Under the pieces are notes generated by a model. That model did no database searches. It was not told where the DNA came from and saw only the letters and a list, made by a program, of their open reading frames with translations. Of a stretch of DNA of 64,000 nucleotides, positions 8,349-16,403 are shown in pieces (positions within the stretch are counted from its first letter, which is position 1; each line of letters begins with the position of its first letter). The DNA comes from an uncultured Treponema sp. (GTDB lineage Bacteria > Spirochaetota > Spirochaetia > Treponematales > Treponemataceae), in NCBI RefSeq assembly GCF_934725225.1, contig NZ_CAKVAM010000003.1, positions 310,001 through 374,000 on the forward strand, in the 5' to 3' direction. The translations under genes were made by a program, and so were the position numbers.

Positions 8349-9332
8349 TTATTTTTTGCTGAAATCTTTTATAAGCTGCTTAATTTCCGAACGCGCAGGC
8401 ATTACTGAAAGCGAGCCTTTTTTTGTTGTTACAAGCGATGAAGCGGCATTTGCAAAGACAAGCATTTTTTGCAGACGCTCCCTAGAAAAAGTTTCGTATC
8501 CAGCGCAAAGAATTTCATGCAGGATGCAAGCGCAGAATGTGTCGCCCGCTCCAGTCGTGTCAATTGTTTTTACGTTTGAAAATGTTCCGGCTGTTTCATG
8601 CAAAGAAATTTTTCCGTCAGAGAAAAACGCTTCGCTTCCGTCCTTGCCCTTGGTAACTGTAATCAGCGGAATTTTAAATTTTGAGCGGATCCAGTTTATG
8701 CCATCGCAAATAGATTTTTCGCCGGAAACAAATTCAAGCTCTTCCGCCGCAATCTTTAAGATTTCACATTCTGAAAGTCCAAACAAAATTTTTTCTTTTG
8801 CCTGATTTTCATTTTCCCAAAGCGGAAGCCGCAGATTCGGATCAAACGAACGGAGCACTCCAGAATTTTTTGCAGTCTCAAGCGCAAACTTAGTGGCATC
8901 AAAGCAAATTTCATTTGTCATTGACAAAGTTCCAAAGTGAAATATTTTCGCGTCTGAAATCAACTCTGATTTTATTTCAGATTTTTCAAGCATGGAATCC
9001 GCGCCTTGATTTCTGTAAAACGAAAAACTTCTGTCGCCATCATTTGCAGTGTGAACAAAAGCGAGCGTTGTTTTGTATTTTTTTGAAAACACAAGATTTT
9101 CTGTTCCGATTCCAAGATTTTCAATTTTTGACTTGAGCATTTTTCCAAACATATCATCTCCGACTTTTCCAACAAACGAAGCTGAATGTCCAAGCTTTAA
9201 AAGCATCGCAAGAACATTGCATGGCGCGCCTCCAGAGTTCGCTTCCATAAGCCAGTTTCCCTGCGCGCTCATTCCGTTCTGAGTAAAATCCACAAGAAGC
9301 TCTCCCAGCGCAACAACATCGTAATTTTTCAT
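8349..9332 (-). CDS. scrK: PfkB-family fructokinase
   Basis: 327 residues. Ribokinase/PfkB signatures are present: N-terminal VALGELLVDF, the sugar-binding GGAPCNVLAML and GDDMFG, and the catalytic anion-hole motif DTTGAGDTF. It phosphorylates fructose released by the neighbouring GH32 enzyme. It follows that gene by 18 bp on the same strand. Confidence 0.88.
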   Translation of the reverse strand: MKNYDVVALGELLVDFTQNGMSAQGNWLMEANSGGAPCNVLAMLLKLGHSASFVGKVGDDMFGKMLKSKIENLGIGTENLVFSKKYKTTLAFVHTANDGDRSFSFYRNQGADSMLEKSEIKSELISDAKIFHFGTLSMTNEICFDATKFALETAKNSGVLRSFDPNLRLPLWENENQAKEKILFGLSECEILKIAAEELEFVSGEKSICDGINWIRSKFKIPLITVTKGKDGSEAFFSDGKISLHETAGTFSNVKTIDTTGAGDTFCACILHEILCAGYETFSRERLQKMLVFANAASSLVTTKKGSLSVMPARSEIKQLIKDFSKK

Positions 9333-9350
9333 TTTGCAAATCTCCGTAAT

Positions 9351-10907
9351 TTAAATTTCAAAAACTTTATATTCAGCGCGAATATTTTTTGAAACAGACA
9401 TTTCAAGCACCGCAGAATTTTCAGAGCTAACAAAAGCAGCAGGAACAAGAAAGAACGCATTTGTGAACGCCGTCTCTCCGCCATTAACAAAAACTTCCAT
9501 GGAGCAAGTGTCAATTAAAATCCGCAGAGAAATCTTTTTTCCGTGAGCTGATTCCTCATAGCTGAACGAAGACGGCGGAAGTTTCATTTTGCGGAAATTT
9601 ATTTTTCCTCCGCCGCCAACGGAATTTCTTCTGTCAAAGCAAAGCGTTTGTTCTGCAAAGTCGCAAGTGAATTCTACGGAAAATTTTTTGCCAGCAAAAT
9701 TTCTGCTTAGCACAAAAGAAAATTTTTCATTTTGATTTTTGCAGTCCGCTGAATTTTCAAAATCAAAAAAAAGATCAAGCTCAATATCCCCATGCAAAAA
9801 ATCATTTTTTACAAACACGGAAGATTCAGAGACAATGCCGCTTTCACATTTTTTTCTATATAACAAAAGCTCGCGCACAGGATTCTGAAAAAACTTTCCG
9901 TTTTTCAACTCAAGCTCACGAGGAAAAGTCATCATGCCAGACCAAAGATAATTTTTGGGCGTGATGTACGATTCCCAGTTTTGCATCCAGGCAATCATGA
10001 TTCTTCGTCCGTCAGGAGCAAGGCAAGTCTGCGGCGCATAAAAATCAATTCCGCCGTCAATCTGCGCAAAGTCAAGAGAATTTTCATTCCGCTTTTCGCG
10101 CTCAAAAACAAATTCCGGCCACTTCAGAATTCCTGTCATGTAGACGCTGTTGTTTCCATCGTGAAGTCCGTTCTCAAAGTCAGCTTTCATTTCCTGCGGA
10201 GAAAAAATCACAACGTCCTTTCCACACAATTTAAAAATATCGGGACACTCCCACATTCCGCTTTTTCCGCGGCTCTTGTCAATCACAGAAACAAACTTCC
10301 AGTCAAGAAGATTTTCAGAGCGGAAGCAGACAAGCGCGCCTTTTCCGTCTGGCATTTTAAGAACACACGCCATGTAAAATTTTCCATCTTCGCGCCACAA
10401 CTTTGGATCGCGGAAATCTCCTTTCTGAAATTCAAACGGAACGTCCGCCGCAGTAATCACAGGATTCTTTTTAAACTTTTTGTAGCAAAGACCGTCGCCT
10501 TCCGCCAAGCACTGGTTCTGCAAAGTTTCACCTTTTTCATTTTTTGAAACTCCAGTGTACGCAAGAATATGCCTGCCTTCAAATTCAATTGCCGTGCCGG
10601 AAAAGCAGCCTTCGCAGTCAAAAGCAGAATCAGGAACAAGAGCAGGGTCAAGAATTTCCCAGCGGACAAAATCCGAAGTGCAAAGATGCCCCCAGTGCAT
10701 CGGTCCCCACTGCGTCGAATACGGATGATACTGAAAAAACAGATGGCATTTTCCGCCGAAAAACGAAAAGCCGTTCGGATCGTTGCACCATCCCGCCGGA
10801 GAAAACGCATGAAAAACCGGAAGCAGAAAATTCTTCGGCTGCGATTTTAAACTTTCCTGAATTTCATTTTGTTTTTTTGCGGCAGCTTCAAGCGTATAAT
10901 TCTGCAT
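9351..10907 (-). CDS. GH32 sucrose-6-phosphate hydrolase / beta-fructosidase
   Basis: 518 residues. All three GH32 catalytic motifs are present: WCNDPNG with the Asp nucleophile (near residue 41), FRDPK, and WECPD with the Glu acid/base. A C-terminal beta-sandwich with SMEVFVNGG follows. No signal peptide, so it is cytoplasmic and works on imported sucrose, sucrose-6-phosphate or short fructans. AGGAG six bases upstream supports the start at 10907; the frame stays open to 10982. It forms an operon with the fructokinase. No transporter gene is alongside. Confidence 0.92.
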   Translation of the reverse strand: MQNYTLEAAAKKQNEIQESLKSQPKNFLLPVFHAFSPAGWCNDPNGFSFFGGKCHLFFQYHPYSTQWGPMHWGHLCTSDFVRWEILDPALVPDSAFDCEGCFSGTAIEFEGRHILAYTGVSKNEKGETLQNQCLAEGDGLCYKKFKKNPVITAADVPFEFQKGDFRDPKLWREDGKFYMACVLKMPDGKGALVCFRSENLLDWKFVSVIDKSRGKSGMWECPDIFKLCGKDVVIFSPQEMKADFENGLHDGNNSVYMTGILKWPEFVFEREKRNENSLDFAQIDGGIDFYAPQTCLAPDGRRIMIAWMQNWESYITPKNYLWSGMMTFPRELELKNGKFFQNPVRELLLYRKKCESGIVSESSVFVKNDFLHGDIELDLFFDFENSADCKNQNEKFSFVLSRNFAGKKFSVEFTCDFAEQTLCFDRRNSVGGGGKINFRKMKLPPSSFSYEESAHGKKISLRILIDTCSMEVFVNGGETAFTNAFFLVPAAFVSSENSAVLEMSVSKNIRAEYKVFEI

Positions 10908-10935
10908 GGGCGACTCCTGAAAAAAAAGTGTGTAA

Positions 10936-11006
10936 ATTAAATTTAATGTCATTATTCCTGCAGCACAAGATTCCCGTGTCAAGCACGAGAATGACAGTTA
11001 AGTTAA
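10936..11006. repeat. Palindromic repeat, TGTCAT...CGTG family, copy 1
   Basis: Inverted repeat with outer arms ATTTAATGTCATT and AATGACAGTTAAGTTAAAT and inner hairpin ATTCCCGTGTC-AA-GCACGAGAAT. The same words recur in the larger palindrome at 14775-14903 and in a fragment at 46044-46064. Confidence 0.6.
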
Positions 11007-11065
11007 ATATTATTATAGCATCGTTTAGGAAAATTTTTCTATAAAATGTATGACGGCTAAAATTG

Positions 11066-11113
11066 AATCTTCCCAGTTCCAGCACAAATAATTATGACAG
11101 AACCGGGAAGATT
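11066..11113. terminator. Hairpin terminator after the DUF4469 gene
   Basis: AATCTTCCC (11066-11074) pairs with GGGAAGATT (11105-11113), extended by GTTC/GAAC. T-rich sequence lies on both sides, so it could act in either direction. It sits 20 bp after the stop at 11133. Confidence 0.7.
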
Positions 11114-11132
11114 TTAGTTTCTTACAGCACCG

Positions 11133-11891
11133 CTATTCTTTTATTTTTACAGTGTTGCTTACGGACTCTAAAAATTCCTTGCGGGTAACGCTTGCGGAAA
11201 TATAGTTTGTTTTTATTACGATTCTGTAGCTTTTTGAAGAATCCAAAGTTTGCGGCACAAAGAAATTCAGTTCCGCAGGCTTGTTGCGGAATACTTTTGA
11301 ATCGTCAACCCTTGTCCAGACGGAAGGTTCTTCAAGATTTTCGTCTGAGTCAACGGCCGCAAAGTAGATTCCGCTTTCTTCGCTTCCAAGCTTAAGGTTC
11401 GCTCCAGTTATTTTTGCCGGTTCGCCTAGCAAAAGAACATTCTCTTCTTCTGAGCTGATGTCTGCCACAGAATCAATTTCCGGGGACTTGTCGTTGTAGA
11501 CAATTTTGTCAATGTTAAGATTCTGCAAAGAAGAATTTGTAAGCTTTGTAGGAGAAAATCTTACCTTGAACTTTCCGTTTTGTGGAACTTCAGTTTTTGA
11601 CTTTGCAGAAACATTCATTGCAATATACATAGTTCCAAGATCAAGAATGTTCACGGCTTTTCCTTGTTCAAGAAACTTTAATATTTTCTTCTGCATAAGA
11701 ATTGCGCAATACTGCAAAATGAACGGATCTATTCCTTTGTTTTCTTCCGCGATTTCTGAAAGAATGTTTCTAAAGCTTGCCTTGTTGCGCGTTACAGTAG
11801 CGTAATAAGTTCCATCTTTTCTTAATTTGTTTTCTTTTAATGTAATACTCACTAATGATGAGCTGTTTTCCAATGTGGAAATGTGTTCCAT
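11133..11891 (-). CDS. HU/IHF-like DNA-binding protein with DUF4469 Ig-like domain
   Basis: 252 residues. The first 120 form an HU-like domain (SEIAEENKGIDPFILQYCA, then a beta arm ending GKFKVRFSPTKL). The rest fits the Ig-like DUF4469 module often joined to it in Treponema and Bacteroidetes. Function is unknown, with DNA binding inferred. It lies alone between a terminator and a 280-bp gap holding a mini-ORF. Confidence 0.7.
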   Translation of the reverse strand: MEHISTLENSSSLVSITLKENKLRKDGTYYATVTRNKASFRNILSEIAEENKGIDPFILQYCAILMQKKILKFLEQGKAVNILDLGTMYIAMNVSAKSKTEVPQNGKFKVRFSPTKLTNSSLQNLNIDKIVYNDKSPEIDSVADISSEEENVLLLGEPAKITGANLKLGSEESGIYFAAVDSDENLEEPSVWTRVDDSKVFRNKPAELNFFVPQTLDSSKSYRIVIKTNYISASVTRKEFLESVSNTVKIKE

Positions 11892-12077
11892 ATATATCCT
11901 TCTTCAGCTTATGGCGTGAAGAGCCTTTTAAATTTTGCCATGCGGCAATGTTTTAGTCGGTAATTTTACTCATCTAGTTTTACCGGCACGCTGTTCTGGC
12001 TCTTGCAAAAAGACAGAATAAAAAGTAGGATATACAAAGTTATTTTTGAGTTAAGCATATCCTGACTTAATTCTGCA

Positions 12078-12115
12078 AAACTTGAATCTATTGGCGTAGG
12101 TTCAAGTTTTTTTTT
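12078..12115. terminator. Strong hairpin with T9 run
   Basis: AAACTTGAATCTA (12078-12090) and TAGGTTCAAGTTT (12097-12109) form a 13-bp stem with one G-T pair and loop TTGGCG. T9 follows on the plus strand (12107-12115), and TTTT follows on the minus strand. It can terminate the ImmA-like gene on the minus strand. Confidence 0.65.
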
Positions 12116-12144
12116 GCAAGAGCATTGGCAATTCCGTTGTGCAT
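12088..12144 (-). CDS. 18-codon mini-ORF with strong ribosome site and A9 run
   Basis: ATG at 12144 is preceded by AGGAGGAAGCGG and opens an 18-residue frame (MHNGIANALAKKNLNLRQ) ending TAG at 12088. The run of nine A's in codons 10-13 would allow slippage into the -1 frame. That frame stays open to the TAA at 11966 and would encode a hydrophobic segment, LYILLFILSFCKS. The hairpin at 12078-12109 lies directly after the run. The ribosome site is clear; whether the peptide matters is not known. Confidence 0.35.
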   Translation of the reverse strand: MHNGIANALAKKNLNLRQ

Positions 12145-12172
12145 CCGCTTCCTCCTATATTTCTTCTTCATT

Positions 12173-12838
12173 TTAGACTGCCTCCAGATAGCTCTGAGTT
12201 GCAGCAGGAATTTTTGAATTCTCTTCTTTTATCAAATCCAAGAACTGCTTTCCAACTTTTTTTATCAGAATGCAAAGAAGCGAAAGAACAGGCTTTAGCA
12301 CATACTCGTCCAAAACCTCCTCCTGCGTTCTGCCCTTTGTAATTTCTTCCGGAGAGAACAAAAGCCGCATTATTAAATCAGTCTGGAATTCATGCTCCTG
12401 AATCTGCTCCACCTTGATTTTTGAAAGCTCCTTTTTGAATTCCGCGCACTCAAAGATTCTTATGAATCTTAAGATAATCGACTGGATACAGTGCACTACC
12501 TCATGCGCAATCGTAATCACATCGATATAGCTTCCATTCTGCGCGCCTTCATAGACATCGCTTCTGATGACAATCATGTTTTGAGCCGCATTATAAAAAG
12601 CCGCCACATCTTTTCCGTGCTTCCAGAAATCTTCAGGCTCAATCAGATAATTGAAAGTCCTGTCAAAACAGGGAATTATATTTTCCATTACAAAGAGCGG
12701 TTCGAACTTCTGGTTTGTGGTAGCCGTGCAAAGCAAGTGGCTCCAGAACGAAGCGATTTTAATCTCGTTTTCAGAAAGAACCAGAGTTTCTGAATACTCT
12801 ACGTCTTTTAAATGTGTTTCATACTGCACCACTTCCAT
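12173..12838 (-). CDS. ImmA/IrrE-like metallopeptidase
   Basis: About 221 residues with one HEVVH zinc motif (ITIAHEVVHCIQ) in the middle and a Glu-rich HEFQTD segment further on that could supply the third ligand. Such proteins are commonly paired with an XRE regulator and cleave the repressor on a stress signal. That is the arrangement here, with the XRE gene overlapping upstream. Start 12838 is chosen because GGGAGAG precedes it; the frame is open to 12874. Confidence 0.7.
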   Translation of the reverse strand: MEVVQYETHLKDVEYSETLVLSENEIKIASFWSHLLCTATTNQKFEPLFVMENIIPCFDRTFNYLIEPEDFWKHGKDVAAFYNAAQNMIVIRSDVYEGAQNGSYIDVITIAHEVVHCIQSIILRFIRIFECAEFKKELSKIKVEQIQEHEFQTDLIMRLLFSPEEITKGRTQEEVLDEYVLKPVLSLLCILIKKVGKQFLDLIKEENSKIPAATQSYLEAV

Positions 12839-13223
12839 TTTTCTCTCCCGAAGATTCCGCCTGAAACTTTTCAAGCAACTCTTTCATAAGCCTGACCTGC
12901 TGTTCTGTAAGCTTTGAAAAATCCTTGGCAAACATTACAGCGGTTTCAAGATATTCGCTTGAATCTTTCTGCTCGCCAAGAGGAACATTCACACTGCCCT
13001 TTGACTGCGCCTGTGCTTCTTCAAGCTCCAGTTTTTCTGCCTCTGAAAGACCGTATTCCTTTGCAATTTTTTCAACAAAAGAGTCAGGAATCTCACGCAG
13101 ACCATTTTCAATTGAAGAAAGGTAAGCCGAACTTACGTCAAGCCGCTTTGCCATGTCTCCAAGAATTTCCGAAGAATCAATTCTTCTTTTTCTCAAAATT
13201 TTTCCAAATGCCGTTACTCCCAT
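12819..13223 (-). CDS. XRE-family helix-turn-helix regulator
   Basis: 134 residues. The HTH covers residues 5-60 (FGKILRKRRIDSSEILGDMA, then VSSAYLSSIENG). The C-terminal half is polar and helical. It overlaps the ImmA-like protease by 20 bp and is divergent from the HipA-like gene across a 225-bp gap, so it may control both. Confidence 0.85.
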   Translation of the reverse strand: MGVTAFGKILRKRRIDSSEILGDMAKRLDVSSAYLSSIENGLREIPDSFVEKIAKEYGLSEAEKLELEEAQAQSKGSVNVPLGEQKDSSEYLETAVMFAKDFSKLTEQQVRLMKELLEKFQAESSGEKNGSGAV

Positions 13224-13398
13224 AAATGTACCTCTCGTTTTAAGGCTTAAAAGAATCTTTTTTTTGATTCTTTATGTTTTAGCATCTAAGTAAAATATAT
13301 ATTAATTTTATAAATAAATCAAGTTATTTTTGAAATATTTTTCACAAATTTGTAAATATTGATTATTTTTTCCTCTATTTTTTCGCATGAAAAATAAC

Positions 13399-13428
13399 TT
13401 GTAAACCAAGCCGTTTTTGCAATATATT
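13399..13428 (+). promoter_or_regulatory. Promoter of the HipA-like gene
   Basis: TTGTAA (13399-13404) and TATATT (13423-13428) are 18 bp apart. The ATG at 13449 follows with an AAGGAAG ribosome site. The surrounding AT-rich 225-bp gap would also hold the XRE promoter. Confidence 0.55.
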
Positions 13429-13448
13429 GTAACTAATAAGGAAGAATA

Positions 13449-14648
13449 ATGAACTACATTCTTTGCCACAAAGATATTCCGGTTTTAAGATTCTCAACCG
13501 AGGATGAGGAACTCTCCGAAGTCTCTGAAGTCATTTGCAAGGAGCATCTTCCTGTTGGAATATCGCCAGACAATGAAAAAGGAAAAACGCTGAAAAGCCA
13601 GTTCCGCTCATGGTGGAAAGGCCGCTCTATTCCTGCAAGCCGCCAGAATCTTGACACCGCCCTTGAGCAGCTCGGAAACATCACCACGGATTATCTCATA
13701 GAAAAAAGCTACGGTCTAAGCCTTTCTGACCACTACTGGGCAAAGCCTTTAGCAAGCAGCCTGTCCTGGAAAGATGTGAATTTCTTTCAGAACAGTTTTT
13801 CAGACGACGTAGGAAAAGCTCTCTTCGGCGTTCTGAATTCAGACAGCACGGACAAGCTGAACCTTGTTTCCCCGGACAACACATCCGACGGATGGCTCAA
13901 GAAAAAATGGATAATAAACAACGGAGAGAGGATTCTTCTAAAAGCCGGAAGCGCGCCGTATTATCAGGAGCCGTTCAATGAAGTTTTGACTTCCGAAATT
14001 TGTGGTAGGCTCGGAATAAAACACGTTGAATACAAAATCATAAAATCTGATGAAACTTTTTATTCATCATGCCCAGACTTTGTGTCGCCGCAGACAGAGC
14101 TTGTTCCAGCCTGGCACATTGTAAATACTTTAAAAAAAGACAACAATACTTCAAACTTCAACCATATGATAAACTGCTGCCAGGAACTGGGATTCAAAGA
14201 CACAGAAAAACTAAAGCAGGAAATCTGCAATATGCTCACGGTTGACTTTATAATTGCCAACACCGACAGGCACTACAACAACTTCGGTTTTTTAAGGAAT
14301 CCTGACACGCTTGAATGGCTTGGTCTTGCACCAGTGTTCGACAGCGGAACTTCATTTTTCCACAGAGAAAGCGTGTTCTCATTACGAAATCCATACTTGC
14401 GTGAATCTTTAAAAATAAAGGCAAAGCCGTTCGCTCCAAACCAGAAGGAACAGATGAAACGGATTCCATTCAAGGAATACTGTGCAGATTTGAACTTTGA
14501 GAAACTGTATGGAATTCCAGAATTCTTCGGAAAGCTCATATCAAAAAATCCGTACATCGAGCCGGAGCGCGCGGAAATTTTGTGCAGAACACTAGACTCA
14601 AGAATAAAAGAGACTGAAAGGCTTTTTGACAATCGGCAGGAAATCTAA
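13449..14648 (+). CDS. HipA-like kinase-fold protein
   Basis: 399 residues. The C-terminal half carries the HipA catalytic loop NTDRHYNNFGFL (near residue 275) and the metal-binding PVFDSGTSFF. HipA toxins phosphorylate glutamyl-tRNA synthetase. This protein lacks the usual short HipA N-terminal subdomain, and no HipB gene is adjacent in the normal order. The divergent XRE/ImmA pair may be the controlling partner. Target unknown. Confidence 0.72.
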   Translation: MNYILCHKDIPVLRFSTEDEELSEVSEVICKEHLPVGISPDNEKGKTLKSQFRSWWKGRSIPASRQNLDTALEQLGNITTDYLIEKSYGLSLSDHYWAKPLASSLSWKDVNFFQNSFSDDVGKALFGVLNSDSTDKLNLVSPDNTSDGWLKKKWIINNGERILLKAGSAPYYQEPFNEVLTSEICGRLGIKHVEYKIIKSDETFYSSCPDFVSPQTELVPAWHIVNTLKKDNNTSNFNHMINCCQELGFKDTEKLKQEICNMLTVDFIIANTDRHYNNFGFLRNPDTLEWLGLAPVFDSGTSFFHRESVFSLRNPYLRESLKIKAKPFAPNQKEQMKRIPFKEYCADLNFEKLYGIPEFFGKLISKNPYIEPERAEILCRTLDSRIKETERLFDNRQEI

Positions 14649-15236
14649 CTGAAAAAACATGACAAAACTATAGAACGATAGAAAACGCTTCATAAACTGC
14701 CAAACAAAAATTCAAGTCGATGACAAATTATAAATAGCCCAAATGTCGAGTTTTGATAAGAACAGTAATTTAAGTGTCATTCCCGTGCTACGACACTGCG
14801 ATGTTTACGCAGTAAACTCGATCAGGAATCTGTTGGAAATTTTCAATAGATTATCAACCGAGTTTCTTTCAGAAACATCGCAGGGTCAAGCCCGATAATG
14901 ACATAAAATTATAAAACTCGAAATTTAGGCTAAATATTCAAAAAAAAATTCTTACACTACAGACAAACTGTATAGCAAGCCCAGACAAACTGTAGTGCTT
15001 ATACAACTTGTCTGGGGCGTAAGCACAATCAAACTGGGGCTCTTATACAGCCAAGCTGGGAAATATGTACAGACAGAATGGAAGGTGGGAATTTGGAATT
15101 ATAGGGAGGTTAAGCCATTTTTCCTGTAAGGACTTCGTTTTTCAGGAAGGCGGAGGGATAAAGAAACAGACTTATTGGCTAAAGTCAAATTCCAATCTTC
15201 TGTAACTCTCCATGTCGTTTTAATAGGGAGAAAAAA
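14649..15236. other. 588-bp repeat-rich gap at the edge of the defence block
   Basis: No gene is supported. It contains the 129-bp palindrome (14775-14903). It also has two copies of CAGACAAACTGTA (14960-14972, 14982-14994) and an inverted pair CCCAGACAA/TTGTCTGGG (14980-14988, 15008-15016). Confidence 0.6.
14775..14903. repeat. 129-bp imperfect palindrome
   Basis: Outer ends are TGTCAT and ATGACA. Further paired blocks are CCCGTGCT with its partner AAGCCCG, GCGATGTTT with AAACATCGC, AACTCG with CGAGTT, and AATCT with AGATT near the centre. It carries no ORF, so it looks like a MITE- or REP-type element. Shorter relatives are at 10936-11006 and 46044-46064. Confidence 0.7.
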
Positions 15237-16403
15237 TCATTCATTCTCACTTCGTCTCCGGACATCTATTTTGAAATTTTCTGAATCGTTTTTTGTAATA
15301 ATCACGCTGTCAAAGCCAAAGAGATTGAGTTTTTCCATTGTCAAAAGCTCGCCTTCTTTAAGGTGAAGAACATCCCGCAAAAGCCATTTTCCTAATTCTT
15401 TATTCGGATTTGACATAAGCGCTTTTCCGCCGTCCTGACAGATTTTTGCAGACATTGAAGAACCGTTTGGAAGATGAAGTGTAAATGGAGTATCACGCGG
15501 AGGGAAAAAAGCTGGAAAATCATGGTGAATAGAAAGAGGAATCGGGATATAAATCTCATTTGCATCCCGTGCTCTGCCGCCTGCGTTCCATTGGTTCAGA
15601 CCAGATTTTAAAGGAACTTCTTTTAGTCTTTCTGAATAAAGCGGCAGATACACATAGTCAATTCCAAACCTTAATTGCTTTTTGAAGCTTGCGACTTGCT
15701 CGTGGATTACTTTATGAATATTGTAAATATCTGTGTATTTGCCTTCATAATCCTCTGTGTCAATAAGTTTCCGAAGAAGCTCATAAGGATCTTGGATAAT
15801 AGAAACTGAAATTTCTTGTTTTTCTTTGGAATCTTCAGGAACTTCAAAATGCTTGAACAAAGTACTTTTTGAATAATTGAAATTATAGAACTCTTTTCCG
15901 TCATCAAATTGAAGCGATTTTTCTGTATCTTTTATTACATGAATTTTTTCTGTATTTAAAAGAGGATAGGAAGAGTTAAAAACTGTAAGGCCATTCTCAA
16001 CCCGGCCGATAATGTGATAGCAGCCATCTGAAATGCCATAAAGCCGCTGGCCCAGCATCATTCTTTCATTGCGTGCGACTGCAAGCTGATAGGCTAAATC
16101 ATATCCTTTATATTTTTTCAATTCTGAACTTATTGAATTAAATTCTGCGACCTTTTCTGTGCTTGCATTATTTGCCAAAGTAAAAGTTTTTATTCCGACT
16201 CCAAACGAGCCATTTTTTGCATCGTAAGCTGTATCTGAGCGCGAAAGATTTTCCGCTTTATAATACTTACAGAAAAGATTTTCAGTAACCCTGTAATGCA
16301 AGAATGGAATTGAGCTGTCGCTAAAAAGATTTGAAAGGCGCGCCATAAGTTCAAGCAAGGAAAAATACTCCTTATTTTGTTTCCATTCATCCATAAAATT
16401 CAT
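15237..16403 (-). CDS. Type II restriction endonuclease with C-terminal B3-like specificity domain
   Basis: 388 residues. Residues from about 245 on (GLNQWNAGGRARDANEIYIP, FFPPRDTPF, ALMSNPNKELGKWLL) match the B3-like target-recognition domain of the NgoFVII/EcoRII-N group. The N-terminal half has YDAKNGSFGVGIKTF (60-74), which could be a diverged PD-(D/E)xK core; the phospholipase-type core of NgoFVII is not seen. It overlaps the methyltransferase stop by 4 bp, so it is the cognate nuclease. The recognition site is not predictable from sequence alone. Confidence 0.78.
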   Translation of the reverse strand: MNFMDEWKQNKEYFSLLELMARLSNLFSDSSIPFLHYRVTENLFCKYYKAENLSRSDTAYDAKNGSFGVGIKTFTLANNASTEKVAEFNSISSELKKYKGYDLAYQLAVARNERMMLGQRLYGISDGCYHIIGRVENGLTVFNSSYPLLNTEKIHVIKDTEKSLQFDDGKEFYNFNYSKSTLFKHFEVPEDSKEKQEISVSIIQDPYELLRKLIDTEDYEGKYTDIYNIHKVIHEQVASFKKQLRFGIDYVYLPLYSERLKEVPLKSGLNQWNAGGRARDANEIYIPIPLSIHHDFPAFFPPRDTPFTLHLPNGSSMSAKICQDGGKALMSNPNKELGKWLLRDVLHLKEGELLTMEKLNLFGFDSVIITKNDSENFKIDVRRRSENE

